46,866 nt of DNA from Clostridiales bacterium (GCA_031263155.1 JAISGK010000073.1:1-46866), one strand, 5' to 3'. Shown: positions 14,555 through 23,804, counted from the stretch's first letter. The notes: generated by a model not told the origin, from the sequence alone. A program made the numbers and translations.

Positions 14555-15925
14555 CTAGTCACTGTATGTCTCAACCTTTATTTGCCCATCCACATTGGTT
14601 AGCCTACAGTTGGTCAAGTCGTCCTTTATAAGCATCACAGCGCTGCCGATCATAACCTTAACGCCATAGTATATTTTTTTGCCCACTTGTATTATTCCGT
14701 GCCGGGTGTTCACTAATGGCCTAAGCCTATTGATATGTTCATGTAACAAGGTCAATTCGCTTGCCAGGGTTATTTTGGTTTTCAATAACCTCACCAAAAT
14801 CTGTTTATTAGCGTCGGTCAGCCCATATTTTTCACCCCTGGCGCTCATGGTGTCTATGGCCAAAACTACCTTGTCGTAATCAGTCTTTGTACTGTTGTAT
14901 CGCTCTGTCATTTCCTCAAGCTCCACAATCATTTGTGGATCATTACCGACGTTAACCTCTGTGGGAGTGCTCATGAGCGAGCCGATTGTTTCAGCCACAA
15001 TTTTATCCCGCACGATCGTCTTGCCACCCACCAACGCCGCTTTGCGCCCGGCAAGGGTCAAAACCCCGCCACACTTAACTGCGCTATGCAATATAGAATC
15101 TGCGTTAATATCTGTTTGCGCAATTACCTTGCAACTTTCTAAAAACTTCGCGGTTATCGCTCCAGCGGCGATGATCTTTGCCTCGCCTCCGCCGCATACC
15201 CCGCCTTTAATAACAATATCGCCGCCGCTTTCAATTGTCGCGCCCTCTACAACTCCATTTACACGCGCGTTCTTGCCAGCCTTTACGGTAAAACCCGCGC
15301 GCACACCGCCTTTTATTTCTACCTCGCCGCAAAATATCACATCGCCTGTGGCGTTGTTTACATCTCCATCTATCACGATTTTGGAAACTATGGAAATTTT
15401 TTTGCCTACCTTTATTCTTCCGTCAGCCGTGGCGATAAGTGTACTGCCGTCTTCCGCTATGCGTGTATTTTCTCCAGCGGGCAAGTCAATGATCGGCTTT
15501 ACTGGACCAGTCGCGACTACATTGCCAAAAACGTCCATACCGTCTTGCGCTTGTTTGGGCGATGCGCGTGTTACCAGCACGTCACCCGCCTTGCATTGAA
15601 GCACAGACCCAAGGTTATGAAAGTTTACCGTACCATTTCCGTTAATAGTAGGCTTTGGAACAATCGATTCTGTGTCGAAATGATATATCAGCTCACCACC
15701 CGACGAAGGCGTCGGGTATGTACCCTTTGCGACCAGGTATCTACCGGGTTTGTCACAAGAGCTTAAGTCGTTAATACCATAAACAACGCCTTGGGCTTTT
15801 AGCTCTCGCCTAATCTCGTCTTCAGTTACGCCAAAGCCGTTAATAGTTATCCATGCTTCCATTTTATCATTAGTTGTTTCGATTATCAACGACTTTATTT
15901 GCGCAGTCACCTCCACAATCGACAT
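14555..15925 (-). CDS. fapA: FapA family polymer-forming protein (DUF342)
   Basis: 456 residues, typical of DUF342. The N-terminal part (about 1-150) is the FapA_N region. The central part is a right-handed beta-helix made of short repeats rich in glycine and valine ('ADGRIKVGKKISIVSKIVI', 'VEGATIESGGDIVIKGGVCG'). The C-terminus is a coiled-coil (about 315-380) and a small closing domain ('HGIIQVGKKIYYGVKVMIGS'). The family is found near flagellar genes in Clostridia and is thought to be cytoplasmic and possibly polymerising. It is 69 bp downstream of the sigma factor gene. Confidence 0.85.
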   Translation of the reverse strand: MSIVEVTAQIKSLIIETTNDKMEAWITINGFGVTEDEIRRELKAQGVVYGINDLSSCDKPGRYLVAKGTYPTPSSGGELIYHFDTESIVPKPTINGNGTVNFHNLGSVLQCKAGDVLVTRASPKQAQDGMDVFGNVVATGPVKPIIDLPAGENTRIAEDGSTLIATADGRIKVGKKISIVSKIVIDGDVNNATGDVIFCGEVEIKGGVRAGFTVKAGKNARVNGVVEGATIESGGDIVIKGGVCGGGEAKIIAAGAITAKFLESCKVIAQTDINADSILHSAVKCGGVLTLAGRKAALVGGKTIVRDKIVAETIGSLMSTPTEVNVGNDPQMIVELEEMTERYNSTKTDYDKVVLAIDTMSARGEKYGLTDANKQILVRLLKTKITLASELTLLHEHINRLRPLVNTRHGIIQVGKKIYYGVKVMIGSAVMLIKDDLTNCRLTNVDGQIKVETYSD

Positions 15926-15994
15926 CTCCCGTTAATATTCTAATGTCATAAGGTGCGCGAATTAACGTATGCCGCCAATAAACGGGCGAAATTT

Positions 15995-16771
15995 TCACGC
16001 AAACATCAGGCTTTTGTATCTGCCCAGCCTGGCTTGCAGCAACATAACCGCTTTGGTGTGTATCTGGCTTATGCGCGACTCCGAAACTCCCAGCACCGCG
16101 CTGATTTCTTTCAGTGTCAGTTCTTCAAAGTAATACAGGGTAACAACCTTCTTCTCGCGCTCTGGCAAAGCGTCTATAGCGTCCGCAAGCATGCGTTTGA
16201 CTTCCGCCGCCTCTATGTTCTTTTCGGGGTTGTCGCTCTCGTCGGTCAACGCGGAGGTAGAGTCGCTATTATTTTGCTCCAGATAATCGTCCAGCGATAT
16301 GAGCGATACAACAGACGCTTTGGAGAGTAGTTCACGCGTTTCTTCTATGGAAATATTTAACTTATCGCTTATCTCATCCTCTGTTGGTTCGCGCCCCAGC
16401 GTACCGCTAAGCTCGCTAAAAACCTGCTCCAATTGCTTGCTTTTTGTCCTTAATGAGCGTGGCACCCAATCCAGCTTGCGAATGTTATCGATAATTGAGC
16501 CACGTATGCGTATGGAGGCGTATGTTTCAAACTTGATATTTTTGACGGGGTCAAATCTATCTATGGCGTCTATCAAGCCGAATATACCATAACTCACAAG
16601 ATCGTCAAACTCCACACGATGGCCAATGTTCACAGCCAATCTGCCCGCAACCAGCTTTACCAATGGGGCGTATGAGGCGATCAACCTGTTGCGTAAGGCG
16701 GCGTCTTTGGTTTCGGCATATCTCTGCCAAACGGCTGGCAAATCTTCCAATGCGGATCTCTCCCATCTCAC
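15995..16771 (-). CDS. sigD: Flagellar sigma factor SigD/FliA (WhiG family)
   Basis: 258 residues. Region 2 is 'VEFDDLVSYGIFGLIDAIDR' plus 'KFETYASIRIRGSIIDNIRK'. Region 3 is around 'LEQVFSELSGTLGREPTEDE'. Region 4 is 'LTLKEISAVLGVSESRISQI'. It directs RNA polymerase to late flagellar and chemotaxis promoters and is normally held by FlgM, which is not in this window. The start overlaps the stop of the 118-residue ORF by 4 bp (ATGA), so it is translated with cheC-cheD. Position after cheD is the same as in Bacillus and Clostridia. Confidence 0.93.
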   Translation of the reverse strand: MRWERSALEDLPAVWQRYAETKDAALRNRLIASYAPLVKLVAGRLAVNIGHRVEFDDLVSYGIFGLIDAIDRFDPVKNIKFETYASIRIRGSIIDNIRKLDWVPRSLRTKSKQLEQVFSELSGTLGREPTEDEISDKLNISIEETRELLSKASVVSLISLDDYLEQNNSDSTSALTDESDNPEKNIEAAEVKRMLADAIDALPEREKKVVTLYYFEELTLKEISAVLGVSESRISQIHTKAVMLLQARLGRYKSLMFA

Positions 16772-17124
16772 TCGGAATCGGTCAGCGTTGTCGGATCGGT
16801 ATCCGCCAAGGCGTCAACCGTCTTATTCGCGTCTACATTCGCCTCGTTAGTTTTATTATCGTCATTAAATACCTGTCGCGTTAAGAATTTTTCTATAGCA
16901 AAACCCAAGACATAAAATACCGCTGTAGCCGCCAATATTTCCAGCGCCAGCCTCTCAGGAGGGTTGTCTGTGCCAAGGCCCGCAGCGATAACGGTGGTCG
17001 CGCCAATAAGCGCCATAATTATTTTCAACTTGCCGCCCTTTAAAAAACCATTGCCTGCGGAATTATTCGATGCGCTCGAATTATTCGACATGTTCGAATT
17101 ATTCGACGTGTTCGAATTATTCAT
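16768..17124 (-). CDS. Two-TM small protein between cheD and sigD
   Basis: 118 residues. The first 24 residues are an asparagine-serine repeat encoded by an 18-bp tandem DNA repeat (17060-17124). Two hydrophobic helices follow (about 33-50 'KIIMALIGATTVIAAGL' and 59-78 'LALEILAATAVFYVLGFAI'), then a polar acidic tail. It overlaps cheD and sigD by 4 bp each, so it is a true member of the operon. I do not recognise a named family. A membrane-associated partner of the chemotaxis or SigD system is only inferred from position. Confidence 0.6.
   Translation of the reverse strand: MNNSNTSNNSNMSNNSSASNNSAGNGFLKGGKLKIIMALIGATTVIAAGLGTDNPPERLALEILAATAVFYVLGFAIEKFLTRQVFNDDNKTNEANVDANKTVDALADTDPTTLTDSE
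17060..17124. repeat. 18-bp tandem repeat encoding an Asn/Ser run
   Basis: GAATTATTCGAYRYGYTC repeats with an 18-bp period from 17060, 17078 and 17096, with a partial fourth copy at 17114. It encodes N-S-N-x-S-N type hexapeptides at the N-terminus of the two-TM protein. Copy number could vary in frame. Confidence 0.8.
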
Positions 17125-17606
17125 AGCGTTTTGCTCCCATGCCCTATTGTCTTTATCACAAATCGCCCGTCTTCCGCATACAACGTAACGGTTCGCCCAT
17201 AATTTTTTCCCGTGTCATTTGCCACAACGGGTATATTGTGCTTAGCAAGATATTTCAAAACCGCTTCCACGTTTTTTTCGCCTATGCGCATGCTGTCGTT
17301 ATTGGAATTAAACGCGAACATCTGCGCTCCTCCGGCTATCTTGGCTTTTATATTAGTTTTTTTTGCGCCTAACCGCTGCATTTGAAGCAGCAATCGGATC
17401 GTAGCCGTGTCAGCAAACTTGGCCGCGTTGCCGTTGTTGGAAAACGTGGTAGAATCAGGCAGCATAATATGCGCCAGCCCTGCGACTTTAACCTCGGCAT
17501 CGTATAAAGCGACGCCCACGCACGACCCCAGCCCCAATGTAGTGAGCGCGAAGGGGCTTTTTGCCGTGTTAAGGTCAGCCATGCCGACGATTATCATGTT
17601 ATCCAT
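17121..17606 (-). CDS. cheD: Chemoreceptor glutamine deamidase CheD
   Basis: 161 residues, full length. The catalytic residues known for CheD are present: T23, C29 and H46 in 'TTLGLGSCVGVALYD' and 'AGLAHIMLP'. The later 'AKIAGGAQMFAF' and 'NDTGKNYGRTVTLYAEDG' are also family-typical. It deamidates receptor glutamines and is regulated by binding CheC. It follows cheC by 2 bp and overlaps the next gene. The organism should therefore have methyl-accepting chemoreceptors even though cheA, cheW, cheB and cheR are not in the window. Confidence 0.93.
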   Translation of the reverse strand: MDNMIIVGMADLNTAKSPFALTTLGLGSCVGVALYDAEVKVAGLAHIMLPDSTTFSNNGNAAKFADTATIRLLLQMQRLGAKKTNIKAKIAGGAQMFAFNSNNDSMRIGEKNVEAVLKYLAKHNIPVVANDTGKNYGRTVTLYAEDGRFVIKTIGHGSKTL

Positions 17607-17608
17607 GG

Positions 17609-18232
17609 CTACTTGGCTCCCAACGATTCCAATATAATCGCCAAAGATTGCGAGTCGGGTATGAGCAAAAAGTAACCTGAAACATCGTCATTGTCCTGTG
17701 TCTCGAACACAGACTCTATAAGCAGGGCATGATTCGCCACGCGTCCAAATTCGATTGCCGGTACAGACAAAATGGCGTTAGCCATATCTATGGACAAAAA
17801 GGGAATAGACGGCACAGCTTTTTTATTGATAATGCTAGAAAGCGACCCGAGGTACGAACTGGATAGAATATTGCCAATTTCTTCCATGGCTGACATTTCC
17901 ATTGTGTCGCGCTCGTCGCCGGTCATACCATCACAAAAGTGCTGCAATAGCGCCGAAATAAGCACGCTTGCGTGTTCTCGCCTAACGATAAACATCATCA
18001 TGCCGTTAATATCTCCCGTTATCTGCACGAGAATGCCCACGACAATTTGCTCCGGGCCGCCTAAAAAATCGGCTATCCTACTAAACTCTACCATTTCAGC
18101 CGTAGGCACACGCATTTTTATGGGCTTGCCTATCAATTTAGACAACGAGGTAACCGCGTTGCCCGCCCCTATATTGGCTATTTCTTTAAGCGTGTCTAAA
18201 TGATTAACGTTCAGATTGCTCCAATCTATCAT
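17609..18232 (-). CDS. cheC: CheY-P phosphatase CheC
   Basis: 207 residues from ATG 18232 after AAAGGGTG; the longer frame to 18283 adds 17 unrelated residues. Both CheC phosphatase signatures are visible: D-x3-E-x2-N in 'DTLKEIANIGAGNA' near the N-terminus and S-x3-E-x2-N in 'SAMEEIGNILSSS' in the second half. It removes phosphate from CheY-P and controls CheD. It is separated from flhG by 133 bp, the place where cheB, cheA and cheW usually lie in related clusters. Confidence 0.9.
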   Translation of the reverse strand: MIDWSNLNVNHLDTLKEIANIGAGNAVTSLSKLIGKPIKMRVPTAEMVEFSRIADFLGGPEQIVVGILVQITGDINGMMMFIVRREHASVLISALLQHFCDGMTGDERDTMEMSAMEEIGNILSSSYLGSLSSIINKKAVPSIPFLSIDMANAILSVPAIEFGRVANHALLIESVFETQDNDDVSGYFLLIPDSQSLAIILESLGAK

Positions 18233-18297
18233 TCCATTCACCCTTTTATTTCCATAAACGCCACCGCAGATAATGGCACCCATGGGGAACCATTTGA

Positions 18298-18303
18298 ATT
18301 ATA
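18298..18303 (-). promoter_or_regulatory. Possible -10 element upstream of cheC
   Basis: TATAAT on the minus strand about 65 bp before the cheC start, in the 133-bp gap after flhG. No convincing -35 and no SigD-type sequence is seen, so this is weak. Confidence 0.3.
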
Positions 18304-18365
18304 TAAGTGCCTCTTGATCATTAGATAGGATACCCAAAAACCGCGCTCTATATTGATATCTTTTG

Positions 18366-19259
18366 TTAAAAACCCTTCGCAAGCCTTTTAATAAACGACG
18401 CGATACCACTAAGACTGGCTGCCTTCGCCGGTTCAATGTTCAGCAGCTTATAGGCTATTTTTTCTATTGCTTTCGCGCATTCGGAGTTGGGGTAACTGAG
18501 CATAAACGGCTCCTGCCGCTTCACAGCGCGGGGCACAATGCTATCTTGCGGGAGCGTGCCCAACTGCTCTAGCTTAACGCCCAAAAATTGCTCGGATACT
18601 TTGCTTAGCTTTTCATATATGTCTTGCCCCTCAGTGATGGTCGCCGCCATATTGGTGACAATTTTAATGGCGTGCGAAGCATTGGCCTCGCGGCGCAGCG
18701 ACTTTATCATGGCATAGGCGTCCGCTACGGAAGTCGGCTCGGGCGTGGCCACCAAAATTGTCTCTGTAGAAGCCAAAATGAAATTTAACACACTGCGCGA
18801 AATACCCGCGCCTGTGTCAATAAGTATTATATCCGAAAGTTCGTCCAGCGCTCCGAAGGCCGTCACTACTGTGTTTATTTGCTTTTCACCCAGCTGCGCG
18901 AGGTTGGTGAGTCCAGCTCCGCCAGACAAAAACTTCAGCCCCAGCGGCCCCTCTGTTAATGCCTCTTCTATACGCATCCTTCCGCTTAACACATCGGCAA
19001 AACTATAGCGAGGTATTATGCCCGCTAAAACCTCTATGTTAGAAAGCCCCAGATCCGCGTCTACCAATATGACCCGCTGATCAAGTTTGCGCATTTGTAT
19101 GGCAAGGTTAAGTGTAAAATTGGACTTACCCACGCCTCCCTTGCCACTGGTGACGGTTATAACCCGAGACGTAGCGGGTCTGCCGGCAGAGTTTCCCTCT
19201 TTCCTCGCCGCAAGCTCTCTTTGCTTAACGATATCTCTCAATCTGTTTGCCTGATCCAT
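18366..19259 (-). CDS. flhG: MinD-like ATPase FlhG (YlxH)
   Basis: 297 residues. N-terminal activation helix with the conserved 'DQANRLRDIV' (about 2-11), which in family members stimulates the FlhF GTPase. The deviant Walker A 'TSGKGGVGKSN' is at about 37-47, and 'ILVDADLGLSN' and 'ILIDTGAGISRSV' follow. C-terminal amphipathic membrane-targeting helix ('GIASFIKRLAKGF'). It controls flagellar number and C-ring assembly with FlhF. It lies 4 bp after flhF. Confidence 0.93.
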   Translation of the reverse strand: MDQANRLRDIVKQRELAARKEGNSAGRPATSRVITVTSGKGGVGKSNFTLNLAIQMRKLDQRVILVDADLGLSNIEVLAGIIPRYSFADVLSGRMRIEEALTEGPLGLKFLSGGAGLTNLAQLGEKQINTVVTAFGALDELSDIILIDTGAGISRSVLNFILASTETILVATPEPTSVADAYAMIKSLRREANASHAIKIVTNMAATITEGQDIYEKLSKVSEQFLGVKLEQLGTLPQDSIVPRAVKRQEPFMLSYPNSECAKAIEKIAYKLLNIEPAKAASLSGIASFIKRLAKGF

Positions 19260-19263
19260 AATA

Positions 19264-20514
19264 TCAGCCCCCTATACCCAATAAAGCTTTTGTAATGATT
19301 TCCGGGTGCGCCACCTCTATGTCATCAGGCACGTTTTGGCCATTAGTCACATAGGCTATGCGCTTGCCGGTTAACCAACATATGTTTAATATAGCCCCCA
19401 AGAGCGACGTTTCGTCCAGCTTGGTAAACACCAGCTTAAAATCTGTCATGGCAGAATACGTATTTACAATGTTAAGCATATCTTCATATTTCGTCGTCAT
19501 GGACAAAACCAGGTATTTCGTGGCGTCGGGTATCATATTAAGCAGGTCTACCAAGTCTTTCAAATTCTCCTTGTTTTTGTGTGAACGCCCGGCGGTGTCT
19601 ATCAGTACCACATCGTTATTCATATCCACGATGGGGTCCAAGTGATTTTCCAGGTCCTGGCTGCCGTAGATGACCCCCACATCTAACCCCAATATTTCCG
19701 CGTAGGTTTTCAACTGCTCTATCGCCGCTATCCTGTACGTATCAGCTGTTATAAGCCCTACTTTAAGGTTGTGGTACAGCATGAGTATGGATGATATTTT
19801 CGCGATTGTAGTCGTCTTCCCTACCCCCGTAGGACCCATCAGAACAACAAAGCGCACGCGCCTGGTTTTGACTGTTTCTATCGGCTCCGCTGGGCCAAGG
19901 ATGCTTATTATTTTGTTATAAACTATTTTGGATATTAAGTTAATGTCCACGCGAGAATCGTCTTCAAGGGCGTTTGCGTCCTCCAAAACGCGTTCTGTAA
20001 TCTCCGGCGTAACCCCTTGTTCTACAAGAGTGTCGTAAAACACTTGTATCATGCGATTATCATACTTGCGCTGCTTTACTCGCAACTGCTCCGCTAAAGA
20101 GAGCTGACGCATCAGTTTATCAAGAAGTTCGCCTTGAGACGTAAGCTTGTTTTCCAAATCTGTTATTTTACGTTGCTGTTCACCTGTGTTCGCTTGCTGT
20201 TTATTGAGTGAGGGAACCTTCGCGATGGACGCTTGAGTGTTTTGCGAAGCTAACGCGAATTGATTCGCGCCCGTAGATTGACGCGCGCTCGCGGCTTCAT
20301 TTATCGCCTGTTCCGCCAGGCCCTCTTGCCTCACGGCTTTTGGCAGGTCATCGTAAGCCGCCGTAATTTCCACTATGGGCTTAAACAAAAACGAAAATAT
20401 ACCTTTGCGTTTTGTTTTGCGCACGCTTAATATAAGAGCGCCAAGCCCTAGTTCTGCCTTAACTTTACCTATCGCTTCTTCCTCGGTACGTGCCTCAAAT
20501 TTTTTTATCTTCAT
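19264..20514 (-). CDS. flhF: SRP-type GTPase FlhF
   Basis: 416 residues. The basic N-terminal B domain (about 1-150) is followed by the N domain and a G domain. P-loop 'MGPTGVGKTTTIAKI' is at about residue 231, then 'LITADTYRIAAIEQLKTYA' (G2/I-box) and 'DVVLIDTAGRSHKNKENL' (G3), with 'KLVFTKLDETS' (G4). It sets the site of flagellar assembly. ATG 20514 overlaps the stop of flhA by 4 bp. Confidence 0.95.
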   Translation of the reverse strand: MKIKKFEARTEEEAIGKVKAELGLGALILSVRKTKRKGIFSFLFKPIVEITAAYDDLPKAVRQEGLAEQAINEAASARQSTGANQFALASQNTQASIAKVPSLNKQQANTGEQQRKITDLENKLTSQGELLDKLMRQLSLAEQLRVKQRKYDNRMIQVFYDTLVEQGVTPEITERVLEDANALEDDSRVDINLISKIVYNKIISILGPAEPIETVKTRRVRFVVLMGPTGVGKTTTIAKISSILMLYHNLKVGLITADTYRIAAIEQLKTYAEILGLDVGVIYGSQDLENHLDPIVDMNNDVVLIDTAGRSHKNKENLKDLVDLLNMIPDATKYLVLSMTTKYEDMLNIVNTYSAMTDFKLVFTKLDETSLLGAILNICWLTGKRIAYVTNGQNVPDDIEVAHPEIITKALLGIGG

Positions 20515-22553
20515 GCGACGCTCACCATTCCTATGGATTGTATTTCGGCCGAGGGATCTACCTCATTGTAACTTAATACGACCAGGTCGGGTGTGATTTG
20601 CTCCGCCAGCCGCTTAAAGTAAAGTCTCGCGGCAGGGGATGTCAGTATGATTGGTTGATTGCCCAGACCGGCCAATTTTTGCATTTGCGCGGTCAAATTA
20701 TCAAATATCTGCTGTGTAAGCGAAGGCTCCAGCGCCAGATAGGGGCCTTGCTCCGTTTGCCGTACCCCATTCAATATGCGCTGCTCCAGATCGGGGTCAA
20801 GGGTAAGCACGGCATTAACTGTCTCAGACAAAAAAGACCTTGTTATCGATCGTCTAAGAGCTTGCCGCGCGTATTCCGTTAAACTGTCGGTATCCTTTAC
20901 GCCTGGAGCGAAGTCCGCCAAGGTTTCCAATATAGTCGCCATATCGCGAATAGATACTCCCTCGCGCAGCAGATTGCTTAACACCTTTTGCACTTCACCA
21001 ACTGTCATCAGCTTGGATATCTCTTCCGCCAAAATGGGTTGCCGCTCTTTCACGTTGTCTATTAGCATTTGCACATCTTGACGGCTTAGCAACTCATGCA
21101 GGTGCCCGCGTATTACCTCTGTCAGGTGCGTCGCTATAATAGCGGGCGGATCGACCACTGTATAGCCCAGCGCTTCTGCCCTCTCTCTGTTTTGTTCGGA
21201 TATCCACAGCGCGGGCAAGCCAAGGTATGGCTCGGTAGTCGGTATGCCTTCTATCTCGTCTTCTACCGCGCCGGGGTTCATGGCCATGTAATGATCAAAC
21301 ATGATATCGCCTCCGGCAACCTCCACGCCTTTTATCAATATCCTGTACGCGTTGGGGGGTAGCTTAATATCGTCGCGCATACGTATTTGCGGTACCACCG
21401 CGCCGAGTTCCAGCGCGATTTGTCTGCGTATCATCACCACGCGATCCAATAGATCTCCCCCCTGGCTACTGTCTACCATCGGCACAAGCCCGTAGCCAAA
21501 AAGCAGCAACACGGGTTCTACATTTAGCAAGCCCAACACATTCTCTGGCCGGCGAACAGTTTCGGCTTCCGCCTCTTCCGGGCTAAGCGACTCCTCAACG
21601 CCTTGAATCGCAACCTTCCTGTGCGCATTATATCCGATAAACACCATCAGCAAACCGAACGGCACAAAGATATACCACGGTAATGGGGTTATGACTCCCA
21701 TAAAGGCGATAACGGCTCCACCGATAACAAGCGGTATGGGTTGTCGCAATAGTTGTCTGCCCAATGTGGATGATATTTCGCTGTCACTGGTCGCCTTTGT
21801 AACCAAAATTCCGGTCGCGGTCGATATCAATAGCGCGGGTATTTGACTTACCAACCCGTCGCCTATGGTCATAATGGTATACACCCTTGCCGCCTCCTCA
21901 AGCGGCAGCGGCGTACCCGTCGCCAGCCCCGTAACGCCAAGCGCAAGCCCAGCGGCTATATTGATAAAAGTGATGAGAATACCGGCTATGGCATCGCCCT
22001 TAACAAATTTGCTGGCGCCGTCCATTGCGCCATAAAAATTAGACTCGTCCTGAATCTTTTTTCGTCGGACTCTCGCCTCCTTTTCCTCAATGATACCCGC
22101 GTTAAGGTCCGCGTCTATAGCCATTTGCTTACCTGGCATGGCGTCTAACGTAAATCGCGCGGTTACCTCGGCAACACGTTCCGAACCCTTTGTAATAACC
22201 ATAAAGTTTACAATTACAATGATAATAAATATAATAACGCCAACGATCATGTTGCCCCCCGCCACAAACGCGCCAAAGGTATTGACAACCTCGCCTGCGT
22301 AACCGTTAATAAGTATAAGTCGAGTCGTAGAGATATTTAATACAAGGCGAAACAGGGTCGTAATTAATAAAATTGTCGGAAACAGGGACATATCCAACGG
22401 TTCGCTGCTATACAGCGTGTTAAGCAATATCAGCAACCCAATGGAAATATTGAGCATAAGGAGAAAGTCTAGCAGTGGCGTTGGCAGCGGGATGATAATG
22501 AAAACAATTATGCAAACTATGACTGCGCCTAACGAAAGTTCTTTGATGTTCAT
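20511..22553 (-). CDS. flhA: Flagellar export gate protein FlhA
   Basis: 680 residues from ATG 22553 (GGAG 9-12 bases upstream). A TTG at 22571 would extend the frame, but it lies against the -10 of the local promoter and cannot be well translated. Eight membrane helices fill the first half; the FHIPEP signature 'MPGKQMAIDADLNAGII' and the cytosolic loop 'EARVRRKKIQDESNFYGAMD' are present. The second half is the cytoplasmic ring that docks export substrates and chaperones ('AKPNVLGL'-type linker region and 'RILIKGVEVAGGDI' follow). Overlaps flhF by 4 bp. Confidence 0.96.
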   Translation of the reverse strand: MNIKELSLGAVIVCIIVFIIIPLPTPLLDFLLMLNISIGLLILLNTLYSSEPLDMSLFPTILLITTLFRLVLNISTTRLILINGYAGEVVNTFGAFVAGGNMIVGVIIFIIIVIVNFMVITKGSERVAEVTARFTLDAMPGKQMAIDADLNAGIIEEKEARVRRKKIQDESNFYGAMDGASKFVKGDAIAGILITFINIAAGLALGVTGLATGTPLPLEEAARVYTIMTIGDGLVSQIPALLISTATGILVTKATSDSEISSTLGRQLLRQPIPLVIGGAVIAFMGVITPLPWYIFVPFGLLMVFIGYNAHRKVAIQGVEESLSPEEAEAETVRRPENVLGLLNVEPVLLLFGYGLVPMVDSSQGGDLLDRVVMIRRQIALELGAVVPQIRMRDDIKLPPNAYRILIKGVEVAGGDIMFDHYMAMNPGAVEDEIEGIPTTEPYLGLPALWISEQNRERAEALGYTVVDPPAIIATHLTEVIRGHLHELLSRQDVQMLIDNVKERQPILAEEISKLMTVGEVQKVLSNLLREGVSIRDMATILETLADFAPGVKDTDSLTEYARQALRRSITRSFLSETVNAVLTLDPDLEQRILNGVRQTEQGPYLALEPSLTQQIFDNLTAQMQKLAGLGNQPIILTSPAARLYFKRLAEQITPDLVVLSYNEVDPSAEIQSIGMVSVA

Positions 22554-22573
22554 GCTTATCTCCAGTCTCAAGT

Positions 22574-22603
22574 ATTATATCACAACATATTGTTTTCTGT
22601 AAA
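22574..22603 (-). promoter_or_regulatory. Internal sigma-A promoter upstream of flhA
   Basis: TTTACA (22598-22603), an 18-bp spacer and a perfect TATAAT (22574-22579) on the minus strand. Transcription would start about 14 bases before ATG 22553, just enough for the ribosome site. The flhB-flhA gap is 165 bp, unusually long for this cluster, so flhA-flhF-flhG can be expressed separately. Confidence 0.75.
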
Positions 22604-22718
22604 CTTTTAGCAGTTATATGCGAAATTGTGTCTATATAAGCGGATATTGTATGGAAAAACAGAGCTTGATATGGTGTTTGCGCGAAAAAAATAATATCGT
22701 GTGTTAACCAAGGGTTTG

Positions 22719-23804
22719 CTACGCCAATTTTTTGGGCCTATATACATAGGCCAATATCTCGGCTACGGCCTGGTATAGATCGGGTGGTATTTCTTGACCC
22801 ACCTCAACGCTATCGTAAAGCGCGCGCGCCACTTCTTTGTTTTCGACAATCTCTACTCCGCTTTCCATTGCCTTTTCTTTTATACGGCGGGCCACAAAAT
22901 CCGCGCCTTTGGCCTGGCACACGGGGGCCTTATTCTCATTGCGCTCATACTTTAACGCCACGGCATAATGAGTGGGGTTTGTGATCACTACGTCGGCGCC
23001 GGGCACGCCCTGCATCATTCGCCGCATGGACACCTCGCGCATTTTTGATCGCAAGCGTCCCTTTATCTGCGGATTGCCTTCCGTTTGCTTAGATTCTTCT
23101 TTTACCTCTTGCTTGGTCATCTTTAGATCTTTTGTGTGTTTTAGGCGGGTGTAAACAAAATCCGCAGCGGCGACAGCCAAAAACCACCCTCCGACGCTAA
23201 CCCCCATCGAAACGATCAAATCGGATACATGAAGCAAAGCCTCTCCCAATTCCATATATGCCAAATGAGGCAATTTGTTCAGCTCGTCCTTAACCGTATT
23301 GTATATAACAAGAGCTATTACAAAAAACTTTGCCAGCGACTTAAGCAGAGTAACCAATGATTGGGCGGAAAAGATCCGTTTAAATCCAGATAAAGGGTTA
23401 ACGCGGTTAAACTTGGGACTTAGGGCTTTGGGCGTTATTTTCCATCCCACCTGCACAAGGTTGCTAAGGACCCCGACAATCGCGGCGACGGCGAATACCG
23501 GCATAGCAATAATCAACGTCTGCATAAAAAGATAGTTGATGTACCCGCACACATAATTGAGATCGAACACGACGTCTATATCTTGCACAATTTTGACGCC
23601 AAATCCGAATAAGTTTTGGATCTTGCCAAACATCCACCCCCCAAACACGCGCAGCGCGGTAAATACGCCAAGGAACATAAACGCTGTGCCGACTTCTTGG
23701 CTTTTTGCTACCTGGCCCTCTTCACGGGCTTTTTCTCGTTTTCGCGGCGTAGCTTTCTCTGTTTTGTCTCCGCTAAAAAACGATAGATCGATGAGAAAAT
23801 ACAT
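22719..23804 (-). CDS. flhB: Flagellar export switch protein FlhB
   Basis: 361 residues from ATG 23804, preceded by GGAG and giving the family start 'MYFLIDLSFFSGDKTEKATP'; the longer frame to 23843 would overlap fliR. Four membrane helices are followed by the cytoplasmic domain with the autocleavage site N-P-T-H ('VVITNPTHYAVALKYE', about residue 270). Cleavage there switches export from hook to filament substrates. A non-coding gap of 165 bp follows before flhA. Confidence 0.95.
   Translation of the reverse strand: MYFLIDLSFFSGDKTEKATPRKREKAREEGQVAKSQEVGTAFMFLGVFTALRVFGGWMFGKIQNLFGFGVKIVQDIDVVFDLNYVCGYINYLFMQTLIIAMPVFAVAAIVGVLSNLVQVGWKITPKALSPKFNRVNPLSGFKRIFSAQSLVTLLKSLAKFFVIALVIYNTVKDELNKLPHLAYMELGEALLHVSDLIVSMGVSVGGWFLAVAAADFVYTRLKHTKDLKMTKQEVKEESKQTEGNPQIKGRLRSKMREVSMRRMMQGVPGADVVITNPTHYAVALKYERNENKAPVCQAKGADFVARRIKEKAMESGVEIVENKEVARALYDSVEVGQEIPPDLYQAVAEILAYVYRPKKLA

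Noticed and set aside
14895..15599. 234-residue plus-strand ORF opposite fapA
   Set aside because: Low-complexity antisense frame of the beta-helix repeats; no start signal.
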